Source of the DNA: Candidatus Brocadia sinica JPN1
GTDB taxonomy: Bacteria; Planctomycetota; Brocadiia; Brocadiales; Brocadiaceae
Reading direction: 5' to 3'
Assembly: GCF_000949635.1 (NCBI RefSeq)
Contig: NZ_BAFN01000001.1
Location: 186,001-250,000, forward strand
DNA: 64,000 bases
The position numbers were made by a program, and so were the translations under genes. Below are positions 8,365-18,170 of the stretch, one piece after another (within the stretch, counting starts at the first letter, position 1; every line of letters starts with the position of its first letter). The notes below the pieces were generated by a model. The model was not told where the DNA came from. It made no database searches and saw nothing but the letters and a program-made list of their open reading frames with translations.

Positions 8365-8643
8365 TTAAGACATCCTGTTTGGCATGTTACGTTTTGCTTG
8401 CAAAAGTCTTTGGGTCATTTGGATGTATCTTTTACCCGTAGATGCAGCGCTGTCGTACTCAATTCTTTGAAAACAACACTTACATTCAATATACGTATCG
8501 TTGTGTCGCAGACTGGGCAATACATCACTTTCATTTACACGCCTCCCAAGTTCAGGTGATTGCCTGATAGCTTGGAAACTACTGGTAAAGATATGAAATT
8601 CCTTATCATTACCACACTTGGGGCATACAAAAAATGTGTCCAT
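8365..8643 (-). CDS. Small zinc-ribbon protein (paralogue of 56009-56293)
   Basis: A 92-residue protein with CPKCGN near the N-terminus and CKCC in the middle, a CXXC...CXXC arrangement expected to bind one zinc ion. Between them lies SPELGRRVNESDVLPSLRHN. A second protein in this window shares most of its residues along the whole length, including LPSLR, ND.YIEC and YIQ.TQRL. The start ATG has AAAGGAGG upstream. No signal peptide or membrane segment is seen. I do not recognise a named family; a nucleic-acid-binding or adaptor role is possible but unproven. Confidence 0.75.
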   Translation of the reverse strand: MDTFFVCPKCGNDKEFHIFTSSFQAIRQSPELGRRVNESDVLPSLRHNDTYIECKCCFQRIEYDSAASTGKRYIQMTQRLLQAKRNMPNRMS

Positions 8644-9047
8644 TGGTAACCTCCTTTCTTAAATAAAATTTTATCTTTCTTGTAAAGCCACAAAGACACC
8701 AAATCACAAAGAAAAAAAACATGGTATCCTAATGGCTTTGTGGTTGTGTGAACTTAGGAACGCTAAGCTGACTTTTGTAAAAATTCCCTAAATCTCAGGA
8801 AATAAAAAAGGCTTGGCTCAAAGTACTTGGAAAGGGGTACAATGAACAAAGCCTTTAGAAGTAAAAAATAAATATAACATAAAAAGAAAATTTATGCAAG
8901 AAAAATATCAGTAAAAAACAACCATTTCGTGACGTTTTTCCTTTTTGGAGAATGAGACAACGCATGGTTCCGTTGTCTTTGCAGTTGTTATTAAAAACCG
9001 GAATATACGCTTGAAAGCATGGTAAAAACGTGTACAATGGCATTTGT
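8644..9047. other. Intergenic region with CACAAAGACAC repeat and hairpins
   Basis: The region holds a CACAAAGACAC-type repeat at 8687-8711, an AAAGGCTT/AAGCCTTT stem at about 8807-8856, and a perfect AGACAACG/CGTTGTCT hairpin at 8955-8978. No open frame looks coding. Promoters for the two divergent genes should lie here. Confidence 0.5.
8687..8711 (+). repeat. Dispersed CACAAAGACAC-type repeat, copy 1
   Basis: GCCACAAAGACACCAAATC and a following CACAAAG word belong to a short repeat family found again at 28072-28120 and 29080-29100. Confidence 0.5.
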
Positions 9048-10028
9048 ATGAAAAACAAATATTTTTCTTATATTCCTATCATTGTTTTTTGCCTGCTTTT
9101 TTCTTCAGGCTGTAGTTTCATATCTATTTCCCTTGTCCCCTCCGTTGAACCATTCAAGGAAACAACGATCTCTGGAAGTGGAAAAGACAAGATACTTATT
9201 ATGGATATTTCCGGCATTATTTCTGATGAGCGCAAGCGCGGTCTTGCAGGGCTCTCAGACGAACCTGATATGGTTGCCCGTATCAAAGAAGAGCTGAATA
9301 CAGCAGCCAGAGACAAAAACATGAAAGCCGTTATCCTGCGTATCAATAGCCCGGGCGGCACCGTTGCCGCCTCTGACATGATTTATCATGAGATAGAGCA
9401 ATTTAAGGAAAAAACTGATACGAAGATTATTGCGTGCATTATGGATTTGGGTGCGTCGGGTGGTTACTACGTGGCCGTTTCCGCGGATAAAATTATAGCG
9501 CACCCAACCACGGTTACTGGCAGCATCGGTGTTATCATGCTCAACTTCAGTATCGAAGGGCTTCTCCAAAAAATAGGCGTAAAAGACACCTCCATTAAAA
9601 CAGGTGAACACAAAGACATGGGATCACCTTTAAAATTAATGACGGAAGAGGAGCGAAAGATATTTCAGGGCGTAATGGATACCCTGTACGAGAGGTTTTT
9701 GGCAGTCATTGCAGAGAACAGGAAGGAACTAACCCCAGAAAAACTGAGATTACTTGCCGATGGCAGAATTTATACGGCCAAACAGGCTTTGGAATATGGC
9801 CTTATTGATCGGATTGGATACCTCGATGAAGCCATTTTGCTGGCAAAGGAGGAATCAGGATTAACAGAGGCGCGAGTCGTCACATACCACAGACCGGGGG
9901 TTTACAAGAACAATATTTATTCCCAACTTAGCAATGCTGGTTTTGGAACCATCAATCTTCTCAATATCGACCTAAAATCATTCGTCAATTCAGGCACGCC
10001 ATCGTTTATGTATTTATGGGCACCATAA
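9048..10028 (+). CDS. sppA: Signal peptide peptidase SppA, lipoprotein-like N-terminus
   Basis: A 326-residue S49-family serine protease that degrades cleaved signal peptides at the membrane. The ATG at 9048 is preferred over the GTG at 9030 because it opens a clean signal sequence with a lipobox-like end SSGC (Cys22). S49 signatures are present: RINSPGGTVAASD, the nucleophile region DLGASGGYYVA, HPTTVTGSIGVI, and the general-base region GEHKDMGSPLK. It has the length of the short, single-domain bacterial form. A second S49 protein is encoded at 37875-38960 and is anchored by a transmembrane helix instead of a lipid. Confidence 0.9.
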   Translation: MKNKYFSYIPIIVFCLLFSSGCSFISISLVPSVEPFKETTISGSGKDKILIMDISGIISDERKRGLAGLSDEPDMVARIKEELNTAARDKNMKAVILRINSPGGTVAASDMIYHEIEQFKEKTDTKIIACIMDLGASGGYYVAVSADKIIAHPTTVTGSIGVIMLNFSIEGLLQKIGVKDTSIKTGEHKDMGSPLKLMTEEERKIFQGVMDTLYERFLAVIAENRKELTPEKLRLLADGRIYTAKQALEYGLIDRIGYLDEAILLAKEESGLTEARVVTYHRPGVYKNNIYSQLSNAGFGTINLLNIDLKSFVNSGTPSFMYLWAP

Positions 10029-10165
10029 AATACGGCAGTATATAATGATGTGGTACATTTTCAAACTATCTTTCAGGAACTTAAAGTGTAAAGCGAAGTG
10101 GCTGCTTCGCTCTCCATTGCAGAAATAGCTGAAGGCCTAATTTGCAATGTAATTACACAAACCCG

Positions 10166-10591
10166 CTAGTCCTCGGAACGGAGAATAGTCCGTCGCGTTC
10201 GTTTTGTCTCACCCCTGCGGCGCTTGGATTCCAAACGACGCTTCTTCGAAGAAGACGTAGGCATTGTCTTACGACGAAGTCTCGGTTTTTCAGCAGCCTT
10301 GTGAATTAATTCAATTAAGCGGTCAAGCGCATCCTGACGGTTACGATCTTGAGTACGGAACCGCTGGGCGTTTATGATGAGTACACCATTTTCGGTAATA
10401 CGCTTACCAGCAAGGCGAACCAGACGTTCGCGGACATCACCAGGAAGGGAGTGAGAGTTATGCACGTCGAAACGAAGTTGTACGGCCGTGGAGACCTTGT
10501 TGACATTTTGTCCTCCGGGACCAGAAGCGCGAATGAATTCCAGTCGAATTTCATCCTCATCAATTGAAATAGTGCGTGTAATCCGGATCAT
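10166..10591 (-). CDS. arfB: Peptidyl-tRNA hydrolase ArfB-type ribosome rescue factor
   Basis: A stand-alone GGQ-domain protein of about 142 residues that hydrolyses peptidyl-tRNA on ribosomes stalled without a stop codon. The catalytic motif sits in RASGPGGQNVNKVST. The basic C-terminal tail, rich in K and R (SSSKKRRLESKRRR and KRTRRT), is the part known to enter the empty mRNA channel in ArfB. The frame is open up to 10657, but the start at 10591 (MIRITRTISI) matches the family N-terminus better. No strong ribosome binding site marks either start. Confidence 0.9.
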   Translation of the reverse strand: MIRITRTISIDEDEIRLEFIRASGPGGQNVNKVSTAVQLRFDVHNSHSLPGDVRERLVRLAGKRITENGVLIINAQRFRTQDRNRQDALDRLIELIHKAAEKPRLRRKTMPTSSSKKRRLESKRRRGETKRTRRTILRSED

Positions 10592-10856
10592 GTTTTTTTC
10601 TTGCCCACCATGAACAACAAGCATGCGATCTCCCGGCGCACGCATAGCCGCAATCAAAAATTCTTACCATAGAGAATTGGAGTGGTGGAGTAGTGCTGTG
10701 GAGGTAATTCTTATAATCCATTGCTCTACCTCTCCATATTAAAAATAGATTTGCTGATAGCGATAGAGAACTTACACAAAAAAAAGTTTTAACAGGTAAT
10801 ACTATAAATATTGGAGAAATTTCAGTATTCTTGGTTTTTTGCTGGTTGAATGCCTT

Positions 10857-11342
10857 TTAACTCTCAGTAATTGTGACCTTTGTCATGATATCGCCCTGGC
10901 GAATAGTATTGACAACATCCTGGCCACTGATCACTTTACCAAAGACTGTATGCATGCCGTTGAGGTGTGGCTGCGGTGAGTGTGTGATAAAGAATTGGCT
11001 GCCGTTCGTATTCGGCCCGGCATTTGCCATCGAAATCACACCAGTGTCATGGGTCAGGGGGTTGCCTTTTACTTCGTCCTCAAACCTGTATCCGGGCCCG
11101 CCCCTGCCAGTGCCCGTGGGATCGCCACCCTGGATCATGAAGTTGCTGATCACCCGGTGAAACGATACGCCATCATAAAATCCCTCACGGATCAGGAAGA
11201 CGAAGTTATTGACCGTTTTCGGGGCGTGTTTTGGATATAACTCAATTTTAATCGTACCCCTGCTGGTCTCAATTATTGCATGGTAAGTTTTCTGTGGGTC
11301 GATCTGCATCACTGGCGGTGTGCTCCACTGTTTGTTGGACAC
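10857..11342 (-). CDS. Cyclophilin-type peptidyl-prolyl cis-trans isomerase
   Basis: A 161-residue single-domain cyclophilin that speeds proline isomerisation during folding. Family signatures are [28 protein letters not shown], the NGSQFFIT segment and HTVFGKV. The active-site arginine is in FHR. The start is the GTG at 11342, with AAAGGAG five bases upstream; the longer TTG-started frame would place that binding site inside the gene. No signal peptide is seen, so it should be cytoplasmic. Downstream lies arfB on the same strand after a 265-base gap. Confidence 0.93.
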   Translation of the reverse strand: MSNKQWSTPPVMQIDPQKTYHAIIETSRGTIKIELYPKHAPKTVNNFVFLIREGFYDGVSFHRVISNFMIQGGDPTGTGRGGPGYRFEDEVKGNPLTHDTGVISMANAGPNTNGSQFFITHSPQPHLNGMHTVFGKVISGQDVVNTIRQGDIMTKVTITES

Positions 11343-11420
11343 GGTTACTCCTTTCACGCTAAACAAATTTTAAAAATATAAATATTTTTATTGGCCTGAG
11401 AATCCGCCTCATTAGCCATT

Positions 11421-12482
11421 TTACTGTATGTGTGGTTCGGATACCCCGGCTTCATGAAATGTAGCCATTTCAGTTAATAATTTTACCCCGGCCTCTACCA
11501 GGCTCATACCCAGCGCGGCGCCGGTTCCTTCACCAAGCCTCATGTTTAAATCGAATAATGGGATTTTGCCCAATAACTTCAACATCATCCTATGCCCCTT
11601 TTCAGCGGAGACGTGAGATGCTATGAGATATTTGTTTACTTTTGGCTCGATTGCATGGGCTATCAGGGCGCCCGCTGTTGAAATAAAACCATCCAGCATT
11701 ACTGGAATACGATAACGAGCAGCGCCTAAACACAAACCGGCGAGTCCTCCAATCTCGTACCCACCCACCTTCGCCAGTACATCTATCGGATCATGAGGAT
11801 TCGGTTGGTTCGTATCGATTGCCTTTTTTATTACACGAATCTTTCTCCGGAACGACTCTTCATCTAAACCCGTTCCATGGCCTGTTACCGAATCAACATC
11901 CATTTGGCCTAAAACAGCAAGTATGGCGCTGCTTGGGGTCGTATTGGCAATTCCCATATCTCCCGTACCGATAATATCAATTCCTTTTTCAAGTTCTTCC
12001 TCAATCAATTCAATGCCAGCCTCGATAGACCGAACTGCCTCTTCCTTTGACATCGCGGGGCCAACTGCCATATTCTTTGTGCCAAGGCCAATCTTCTTTA
12101 TCTTTAAATAAGGATTCTTTTCGACCTGTGATGCAACACCGCAGTCAACAACAATTACCCTTGCGCCGATATGACGTGCAAGGACATTAATAGCAGCCCC
12201 CCCTTCTGTGAAATTTCGCACCATTTGTTCGGTAACTTGTTGTGGAAAGGCGCTGACACCCTCTTCCACCACACCATGGTCACCTGCCAAGGTAAATATT
12301 TTCTTATGATTTATTTTGCAGTTTACACCGCCCTTTATGGATGCGTATATTGTTGCTAGCTCTTCCAGTCTCCCCAGGCTACCTTTTGGTATGGCAAATG
12401 CTTTAAATTTTGATGCAATTTCACCATGGGGATCTATGAGAACCTCTTCTATATGCCCCATAGTACGTTTTAGTAGTTTCAT
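11421..12482 (-). CDS. cobT: Nicotinate-nucleotide--dimethylbenzimidazole phosphoribosyltransferase
   Basis: A 353-residue CobT, which makes alpha-ribazole phosphate for the lower ligand of cobalamin. Signatures are FTLAGDHGVVEEGVSAFPQ, GTGDMGIANTTPSSA and the C-terminal MRLGEGTGAALG, which carries the catalytic glutamate. Length is normal. No other cobalamin genes adjoin it, but a CbiM-type cobalt permease lies at 57675-58310. I found no cobalamin riboswitch upstream. ATG at 12482 matches the family. Confidence 0.95.
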   Translation of the reverse strand: MKLLKRTMGHIEEVLIDPHGEIASKFKAFAIPKGSLGRLEELATIYASIKGGVNCKINHKKIFTLAGDHGVVEEGVSAFPQQVTEQMVRNFTEGGAAINVLARHIGARVIVVDCGVASQVEKNPYLKIKKIGLGTKNMAVGPAMSKEEAVRSIEAGIELIEEELEKGIDIIGTGDMGIANTTPSSAILAVLGQMDVDSVTGHGTGLDEESFRRKIRVIKKAIDTNQPNPHDPIDVLAKVGGYEIGGLAGLCLGAARYRIPVMLDGFISTAGALIAHAIEPKVNKYLIASHVSAEKGHRMMLKLLGKIPLFDLNMRLGEGTGAALGMSLVEAGVKLLTEMATFHEAGVSEPHIQ

Positions 12483-12781
12483 TATAAAGTTTCTGCACGA
12501 AAGAAGTTATACTAATATTTGATTAAACTTTTTTCATATATGACCGATAATAATAGTTGATCAGTATACTATATTTAAGGGGTTGAAAATACAGATATTT
12601 TAAAAAAAGTTATTCCGTTATTTTTGAAAAGGGACTTCGGCGTGATGTAAAATACGTGTTTATTACATCTAACAAGGAGTTTTTTTGAGTCTCCCTCTGT
12701 CCATAACCTTCTGCGGAATGTAAGAAGGTTTCTAATATATCATTACACATCGTTATAGTTTTCGATTGTTACAAATTTTAT
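12483..12781. other. Divergent intergenic region cobT / pilus cluster
   Basis: About 300 AT-rich bases separate the divergent cobT and pilus genes. The only clear structure is an 8-base-pair hairpin (AACCTTCT/AGAAGGTT, 12705-12730) shortly before the first pilus gene. It has no T-run after it. I see no riboswitch motif. Confidence 0.5.
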
Positions 12782-14539
12782 ATGTCAAAACAGGATATTT
12801 CAAGCAAATTCAACATAAATAATCCCTCCCATCAGACAGAATATGCCTTGTTGAATGGTGGCATTATCAACGAAGAACAACTGGATAAGGCAAAGGAAAT
12901 CCAGAAAAAAGAACATATTCAACTTGAAGAGGTTCTCGTTAACTTGGGATACACGACTTATTCAGACATCATTCAATGTCTGGCATCCCAATATGATTTA
13001 CCGGTAATCGATTTGGATAAAACCACAATATCTCCGGAAATGATATATTTGTTGCCGGTATCACTTATAAAGAAGCATGGTATTGTGCCTGTTTCAAGAA
13101 ATAACGGTAACATTACTCTTGCCGTAAGCAGTCCACCAGACCTTGGATTTATTGACAACCTGCGCTTTATGCTGAATGCGGATATCAAATGCGTTCTTGC
13201 CACACCAGACACCATAAAGAACACTATCTGTAAATGTTTTGAGATGGAACCTAGCGAAACCGTTGATAGCTTACTGAAGGAACTCACGGTACGTGAGATA
13301 CCTATCGGTGAGGCAGAAATTGAACGGACCGATAAGCCACATGGAGAGGTGAAAGCCGTTGAAGACGAAGGTCCTGTTATCCAACTGGTTTCTTTGATTA
13401 TTAATAAAGCCGTTGCCTCCCGCGCCAGTGATATTCACGTAGAACCCCTTTCCAATAGATTGCGCATACGATACCGTATCGATGGTGTATGCCAGGAGGT
13501 GGATGTTCTTCCGAAACATCTTCAGGATTCTATTATTTCCCGAATTAAAATACTGGCGAATATTGACATTTCAGAGAAGAGGAGACCGCAAGACGGGCGC
13601 ATCAGTCTCAGACATGCAGGCAAAGAGTTGGATGTTCGTGTGTCTTGCCTGCCGTCTATTTATGGAGAAAGTGTGGTTATGCGCCTCCTTGAAAAATCGG
13701 CTATCCTGATGAATTTAAAAAATCTTGGATTTTATGAAAATGATTATAAGCTGTTTCATTCTATCATCAAAAGACCACATGGCATAGTGCTGATTACCGG
13801 CCCTACGGGAAGTGGCAAAACAACTACTTTATACGCGGCTATAAATGAACTGAATAAAACTGACACAAAGATTATTACAGCGGAGGATCCTGTGGAGTAT
13901 ACCCTTCCAGGCGTTAATCAAGGAGAGGTAAATGAAAAGATCGGATTTAATTTTCCTGCTATTTTAAGAACCATGCTCCGTCAGGATCCAAATATTATCC
14001 TTGTTGGTGAGATCCGTGATACTGAAACAGCCGATACTGCCATCACAGCGGCCCTGACAGGACATCTTGTCCTCACTACCCTCCATACCAATGATGCCCC
14101 TTTTGCCATAACGAGACTGATTGATATGGGTATAAAACCCTTTCTTGTCGCTACTTCTTTACAGGGTATAATGGCCCAGCGTTTGGTCAGGATGATTTGT
14201 ACAAATTGCAGGGAACCCGTTCAATATATCCCTGAACAATTGTCAGAAATGGGATTTGAGACAGAAACCCTGAAAGATTTTTCATTCTATAAAGGAAAGG
14301 GTTGCAAGAACTGCAATAATATAGGATATCGAGGCAGAATGGGTATTTACGAACTGGTAGATATGAATGAAACTTTACGTGACATGGCGTATCGCATGGC
14401 AGCAGCAAATGAGATTAGAAAGGTTGCTAGGACACTGGGAATGACGACACTGAAAGAAGATGGGATCAGAAAGGCAAAAGATGGCAAAACCACTCTGGAA
14501 GAGGTATTTAGAATCACAGGAATAGAAGATTTAGAATAG
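12782..14539 (+). CDS. pilB: PilB/GspE-type assembly ATPase (copy 1)
   Basis: A 585-residue secretion/pilus extension ATPase that powers pilin polymerisation. The N-terminal MshEN-like domain has two 24-residue motifs (ending KAKEIQ and IQCLASQ). It is followed by the T2SSE core with Walker A GPTGSGKTT (about 340-348), the Asp box ITAEDPVEY, Walker B ILVGEIRD and a His box TLHTNDAP. Two CXXC pairs (CTNC and CKNC) form the zinc knot of this family. It opens a cluster of a second ATPase, an inner-membrane protein and four pilins. Both MshEN motifs lack the canonical RLG start. Confidence 0.93.
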   Translation: MSKQDISSKFNINNPSHQTEYALLNGGIINEEQLDKAKEIQKKEHIQLEEVLVNLGYTTYSDIIQCLASQYDLPVIDLDKTTISPEMIYLLPVSLIKKHGIVPVSRNNGNITLAVSSPPDLGFIDNLRFMLNADIKCVLATPDTIKNTICKCFEMEPSETVDSLLKELTVREIPIGEAEIERTDKPHGEVKAVEDEGPVIQLVSLIINKAVASRASDIHVEPLSNRLRIRYRIDGVCQEVDVLPKHLQDSIISRIKILANIDISEKRRPQDGRISLRHAGKELDVRVSCLPSIYGESVVMRLLEKSAILMNLKNLGFYENDYKLFHSIIKRPHGIVLITGPTGSGKTTTLYAAINELNKTDTKIITAEDPVEYTLPGVNQGEVNEKIGFNFPAILRTMLRQDPNIILVGEIRDTETADTAITAALTGHLVLTTLHTNDAPFAITRLIDMGIKPFLVATSLQGIMAQRLVRMICTNCREPVQYIPEQLSEMGFETETLKDFSFYKGKGCKNCNNIGYRGRMGIYELVDMNETLRDMAYRMAAANEIRKVARTLGMTTLKEDGIRKAKDGKTTLEEVFRITGIEDLE

Positions 14540-14573
14540 TCAAAACCTTCAAACCAATGAAGATACTTTAATT

Positions 14574-16316
14574 ATGCAGATACAAGAGAAAACAAAGATA
14601 GATTTAAAGACTGAAGCGAAGAAAAGACTCTTCGGGCAATTATTGAAAGATAAAGGGTTTGTTACGGAAGAACAGATCCAGGAAGCATTGGCTGTACAAA
14701 AACAGAAAGGTGGTTTGCTTGGAGACATCCTGGTCAGTCTTCATTACGTAACCAATAAGCAGATTATGCAGGCATTGAGCGAACACCTGGGGTTAGAGAT
14801 TGTAACTATTGAAAACCTGGAAATACCGGACGAAATTATACGTTTAGTACCCCATGCCATAGTTCATCTGTATCGTATAATTCCCATAGGCTTTAAAGAC
14901 AATATCCTCACCATTGTTCAGGAAGATCCCTTAAATTTCGAAACCACAGATGATCTAAGATTACTACTCAGGTATTCGATAAAACCAGTCCTTTGTAATA
15001 AAGGTGAAGTCATTCGTGCCTTGGAAAAGTACTATCCTAAAAAGCACGAATCTGTGGAACAATTATTATCAGAATTTAAGAAGGACAAGTCTTACCCGCA
15101 AACTATCAAAGGCGAGTATATTGATATTGATGAACTCAGGAAGATGGCCGATGCTGCTCCTGTAAAGAAGTGGGTTGGTCTTATGTTTTTGGACGCCGTT
15201 TTAAACAAGGCCAGTGATATCCATTTTGAAGCCTTTGAAGACGGATTTAGAGTCAGATACCGGATAGATGGTGTGCTTTACGAGAAGATTTCTCCGCCAA
15301 GACAATTAGGGATACCGATTACCTCAAGAATAAAGGTCATATCGGGTATGGATATTTCCGAACGCAAATTACCTCAGGATGGACGGATTCAATTAAATGT
15401 TGGTGGCACAGCCATTGACATGCGGGTTTCCACACTTCCCACGAAATACGGGGAAAGCATTGTCATGCGCCTGCTGAATAAATCGGCTGTATCGCTTAAT
15501 CTGGATACCTTAGGATTGAATCCTGAAGAATTAAAATTAATGCACCAATTACTGAATAAACCTAACGGAATAATCCTTGTTACAGGTCCAACCGGCTCAG
15601 GCAAAACAACAACCCTGTATGCGGCATTAAATTATTTAAACGATGTTGGCACAAAAATTATTACTACTGAAGATCCAGTGGAATATGACATTGATGGTCT
15701 CATTCAGGTGCAGATAAATCCGTCTATTGGTGTAGTCTTTGCAAATTGTTTGAGGGCAATTTTAAGACAAGACCCTGATATTATTCTGATTGGGGAAATA
15801 CGGGATGAAGAATCAGCCAGAATTGCCATACAAGCCTCGTTAACGGGACATCTGGTTTTCAGTACGCTGCATACCAATGATGCCCCCACCACGGCAACTC
15901 GGCTCATTGACATGGGCATTAAACCTTATCTGATTGCTGCTACGGTAGAGGCTGTTATTAGTCAAAGGTTAGTACGTAAGATTTGTGTATCCTGCAAAGA
16001 AGAATACGAACCTTCAGAAGAGTCTTTAATGGAACTAAATCTTACAAAGGCAGATGTCACAGGGAAAAAGTTTTTCAGGGGCAAAGGCTGTAATAATTGT
16101 AATAAGATAGGTTATAAAGGACGCATAGGGATATTTGAAATAATGGTTATAAACAACGAAATACGACGGTTGATTACCGAACACGCGAATACAAACGTAA
16201 TTAGAATGACTGCGAAAAAAAATGGAATGAAAATCTTAAGGGAGAGTGGATTAATGGCAATAGACAACGGATTAACAACGATTCAGGAAGTCGTAAGGGA
16301 AACAATGTTAGTGTAA
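14574..16316 (+). CDS. PilB/GspE-type assembly ATPase (copy 2)
   Basis: A 580-residue paralogue of the preceding ATPase, 34 bases downstream. The N-terminal MshEN-like domain has the two motifs better preserved (LFGQLLKDKGFVTEEQ and LLGDILVSLHYVTNKQ), though the leading arginine is missing. Walker A GPTGSGKTT, ITTEDPVEYD, IILIGEIRD and FSTLHTND follow. Zinc-knot cysteines are CVSC and CNNC. Two extension-type ATPases in a row suggest two pilus states or substrates, or one serving a secretion system. Neither looks like a PilT retraction ATPase, since both have the full N-terminal domain. Confidence 0.92.
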   Translation: MQIQEKTKIDLKTEAKKRLFGQLLKDKGFVTEEQIQEALAVQKQKGGLLGDILVSLHYVTNKQIMQALSEHLGLEIVTIENLEIPDEIIRLVPHAIVHLYRIIPIGFKDNILTIVQEDPLNFETTDDLRLLLRYSIKPVLCNKGEVIRALEKYYPKKHESVEQLLSEFKKDKSYPQTIKGEYIDIDELRKMADAAPVKKWVGLMFLDAVLNKASDIHFEAFEDGFRVRYRIDGVLYEKISPPRQLGIPITSRIKVISGMDISERKLPQDGRIQLNVGGTAIDMRVSTLPTKYGESIVMRLLNKSAVSLNLDTLGLNPEELKLMHQLLNKPNGIILVTGPTGSGKTTTLYAALNYLNDVGTKIITTEDPVEYDIDGLIQVQINPSIGVVFANCLRAILRQDPDIILIGEIRDEESARIAIQASLTGHLVFSTLHTNDAPTTATRLIDMGIKPYLIAATVEAVISQRLVRKICVSCKEEYEPSEESLMELNLTKADVTGKKFFRGKGCNNCNKIGYKGRIGIFEIMVINNEIRRLITEHANTNVIRMTAKKNGMKILRESGLMAIDNGLTTIQEVVRETMLV

Positions 16317-16374
16317 TTTTGCGGTACTGGATAAAGATTTTTAATGTTTAAACCAAAATTGAAGGGGCTTTCCA

Positions 16375-17631
16375 ATGGCTGTTTTTCAATATAATGCCGT
16401 TGATAACAGGGGACAGACTGTAAAGAACAGGATTGAGGCATCCACATCCGACGAGGCGATTGCGAAGATACGTGGGTTGGGCTACTTTCCCACCAGTATG
16501 AAAGAGGTACATGTTCGCCAGAAATCCGGTGAAATATCCGTCACAAATACGCCTTCTAAAAAGCGTGGGGAGATATCTATCACTTTCGGTGGGGTTAAAT
16601 CGAAGGAATTAACCGTCTTTACGCGTCAACTATCAACGCTCCAGGACGCAGGCCTGCCCATTATACGCGGTTTAAAGATACTCGCATCTCAAATGAAGAA
16701 AGGGTTACTGAAAAAAACAACATTAAAAGTCATAGAAGACATTGAGGGAGGGCGTACCCTCTCCGGAGCGCTTGCAAAACATCCGAGGGTATTTGATAAA
16801 CTGTATATTAATATTGTACGGGCCGGAGAGGTGAGTGGCTCACTTGACGTTATCTTACAGCGATTAGCCGATTTCCGGGAGAAGATCGAGCGACTTGTCA
16901 GAAAAATAATCAGCGCTATGATATACCCAACTGTTGTTGCAATTGTTGCGATAGGTATTTTAATCGGCCTTATGATTTTTATCATCCCAAATTTTGCAAA
17001 AATTTTTGAAGAACTGAATTTGGAACTGCCTACCCCAACCAAAATGCTTATTACCTTTAGCCTGATTTTAAAGACTCAATGGATATTTATCCCTTCTCTC
17101 CCTTTTGGTACTTTTATACTCTATAAGATTGCAGGAAAGATAAAAAAAGTGCGGTTATTAATAGACAAAACCAAATTTAGATTGCCCATCTTTGGAACGA
17201 TTATAAACAAATCTACCGTATCAAGATTTACCCGTACGCTTGCAACTCTGACTTCCAGTGGGGTGCCCATATTAGATGCCCTCAATAATGTCAAGGATGC
17301 TACAGGAAATGCGGCTATGGCGCAAGCTATCCATCATATCCATGATAGTGTCAGGAGTGGAGAAAGTATTACGAAGCCACTTCGTGCTTCCAAGATTTGT
17401 AATGAAATGGTAGTCAATATGGTGGAGGTCGGAGAAGAAACAGGGGAATTGGATAAAATGCTCACAAAGGTAGCAGATAATTACGATGACGAAGTGGACA
17501 GGGCTGTAGAGGCAATGGTCAGCCTGATAGAGCCTATTATGATTGTTTTTCTTGGCGGGTCAGTTGGATTCATCGTAATTGCTATGTTTATACCGTTAAT
17601 TAAATTAATGCAGGGCTTTGGTGCTCAGTAA
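16375..17631 (+). CDS. pilC: PilC/GspF-type inner-membrane platform protein
   Basis: A 418-residue polytopic membrane protein that anchors the assembly ATPase. Two T2SSF domains can be seen: ELTVFTRQLSTLQDAGLPI near residue 80 and STVSRFTRTLATLTSSGVPIL near 282. Three hydrophobic membrane segments lie around 180-205, 220-245 and at the C-terminus (IVFLGGSVGFIVIAMFIPLI). The opening FQYNAVDNRGQTVK is the usual GspF N-terminus. It follows the ATPases by 58 bases on the same strand. Confidence 0.94.
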   Translation: MAVFQYNAVDNRGQTVKNRIEASTSDEAIAKIRGLGYFPTSMKEVHVRQKSGEISVTNTPSKKRGEISITFGGVKSKELTVFTRQLSTLQDAGLPIIRGLKILASQMKKGLLKKTTLKVIEDIEGGRTLSGALAKHPRVFDKLYINIVRAGEVSGSLDVILQRLADFREKIERLVRKIISAMIYPTVVAIVAIGILIGLMIFIIPNFAKIFEELNLELPTPTKMLITFSLILKTQWIFIPSLPFGTFILYKIAGKIKKVRLLIDKTKFRLPIFGTIINKSTVSRFTRTLATLTSSGVPILDALNNVKDATGNAAMAQAIHHIHDSVRSGESITKPLRASKICNEMVVNMVEVGEETGELDKMLTKVADNYDDEVDRAVEAMVSLIEPIMIVFLGGSVGFIVIAMFIPLIKLMQGFGAQ

Positions 17632-17684
17632 CCCATTTTTCTTTGCAAAATCATTGTACTATAAAACAAACAGGACATTCAAAG

Positions 17685-18137
17685 ATGCACAACCAAAAGG
17701 GCTTTTCCCTCATTGAAATGGTAATAGCTGTAGCCATAATTGCCATCTTAACTGGAATTGCTGTTCCTGTTTATGTCAGCATGAAACCATCACTCTGGTT
17801 AAGTGGGGCAACCAGACAAATTATGGGTGATCTGATGTGGGCAAGGATGCAGGCAATCAGCCAGAATAATGAATTCAGAATTATTTACGACAACAATCAT
17901 CGATATCGAATATTGGACGATGATAACAATAATGGTACCAGTACTACTGGCGAATCTATTATAACAAAAGATATTCGTGACAAATATGATGACGTAACTT
18001 ATCACTCAAGTAATGCAAACAATCTCATTTTCTATCCCAAAGGAAATGCAGCAAATTTAACAACAATAACCATTACTAATAGAAGTGGAACAAAAACTGT
18101 TAGTGTTGCCATTACCGGTCGAGTTAAGAAGCAATAA
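17685..18137 (+). CDS. Minor pseudopilin, GspH/FimT type
   Basis: A type IV prepilin-like protein of 150 residues. The short leader MHNQKG ends in the prepilin peptidase site G/FSLIE, followed by the hydrophobic helix MVIAVAIIAILTGIAVPV. The C-terminal region ends with NRSGTKTVSVAITGRVK, the beta-strand pattern of GspH/FimT. The frame opens at 17643, but the ATG at 17685 gives a normal short leader and has AGGA upstream. It belongs to the minor-pilin set that primes fibre assembly. Confidence 0.85.
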   Translation: MHNQKGFSLIEMVIAVAIIAILTGIAVPVYVSMKPSLWLSGATRQIMGDLMWARMQAISQNNEFRIIYDNNHRYRILDDDNNNGTSTTGESIITKDIRDKYDDVTYHSSNANNLIFYPKGNAANLTTITITNRSGTKTVSVAITGRVKKQ

Positions 18138-18170
18138 TATATTTGCAAAATAGATTGTAAAGGATTATCT

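Noticed and set aside
12483-12781. Cobalamin riboswitch upstream of cobT
   Set aside because: No B12-box-like sequence or matching fold could be seen on the minus strand; the same was true upstream of cbiM.
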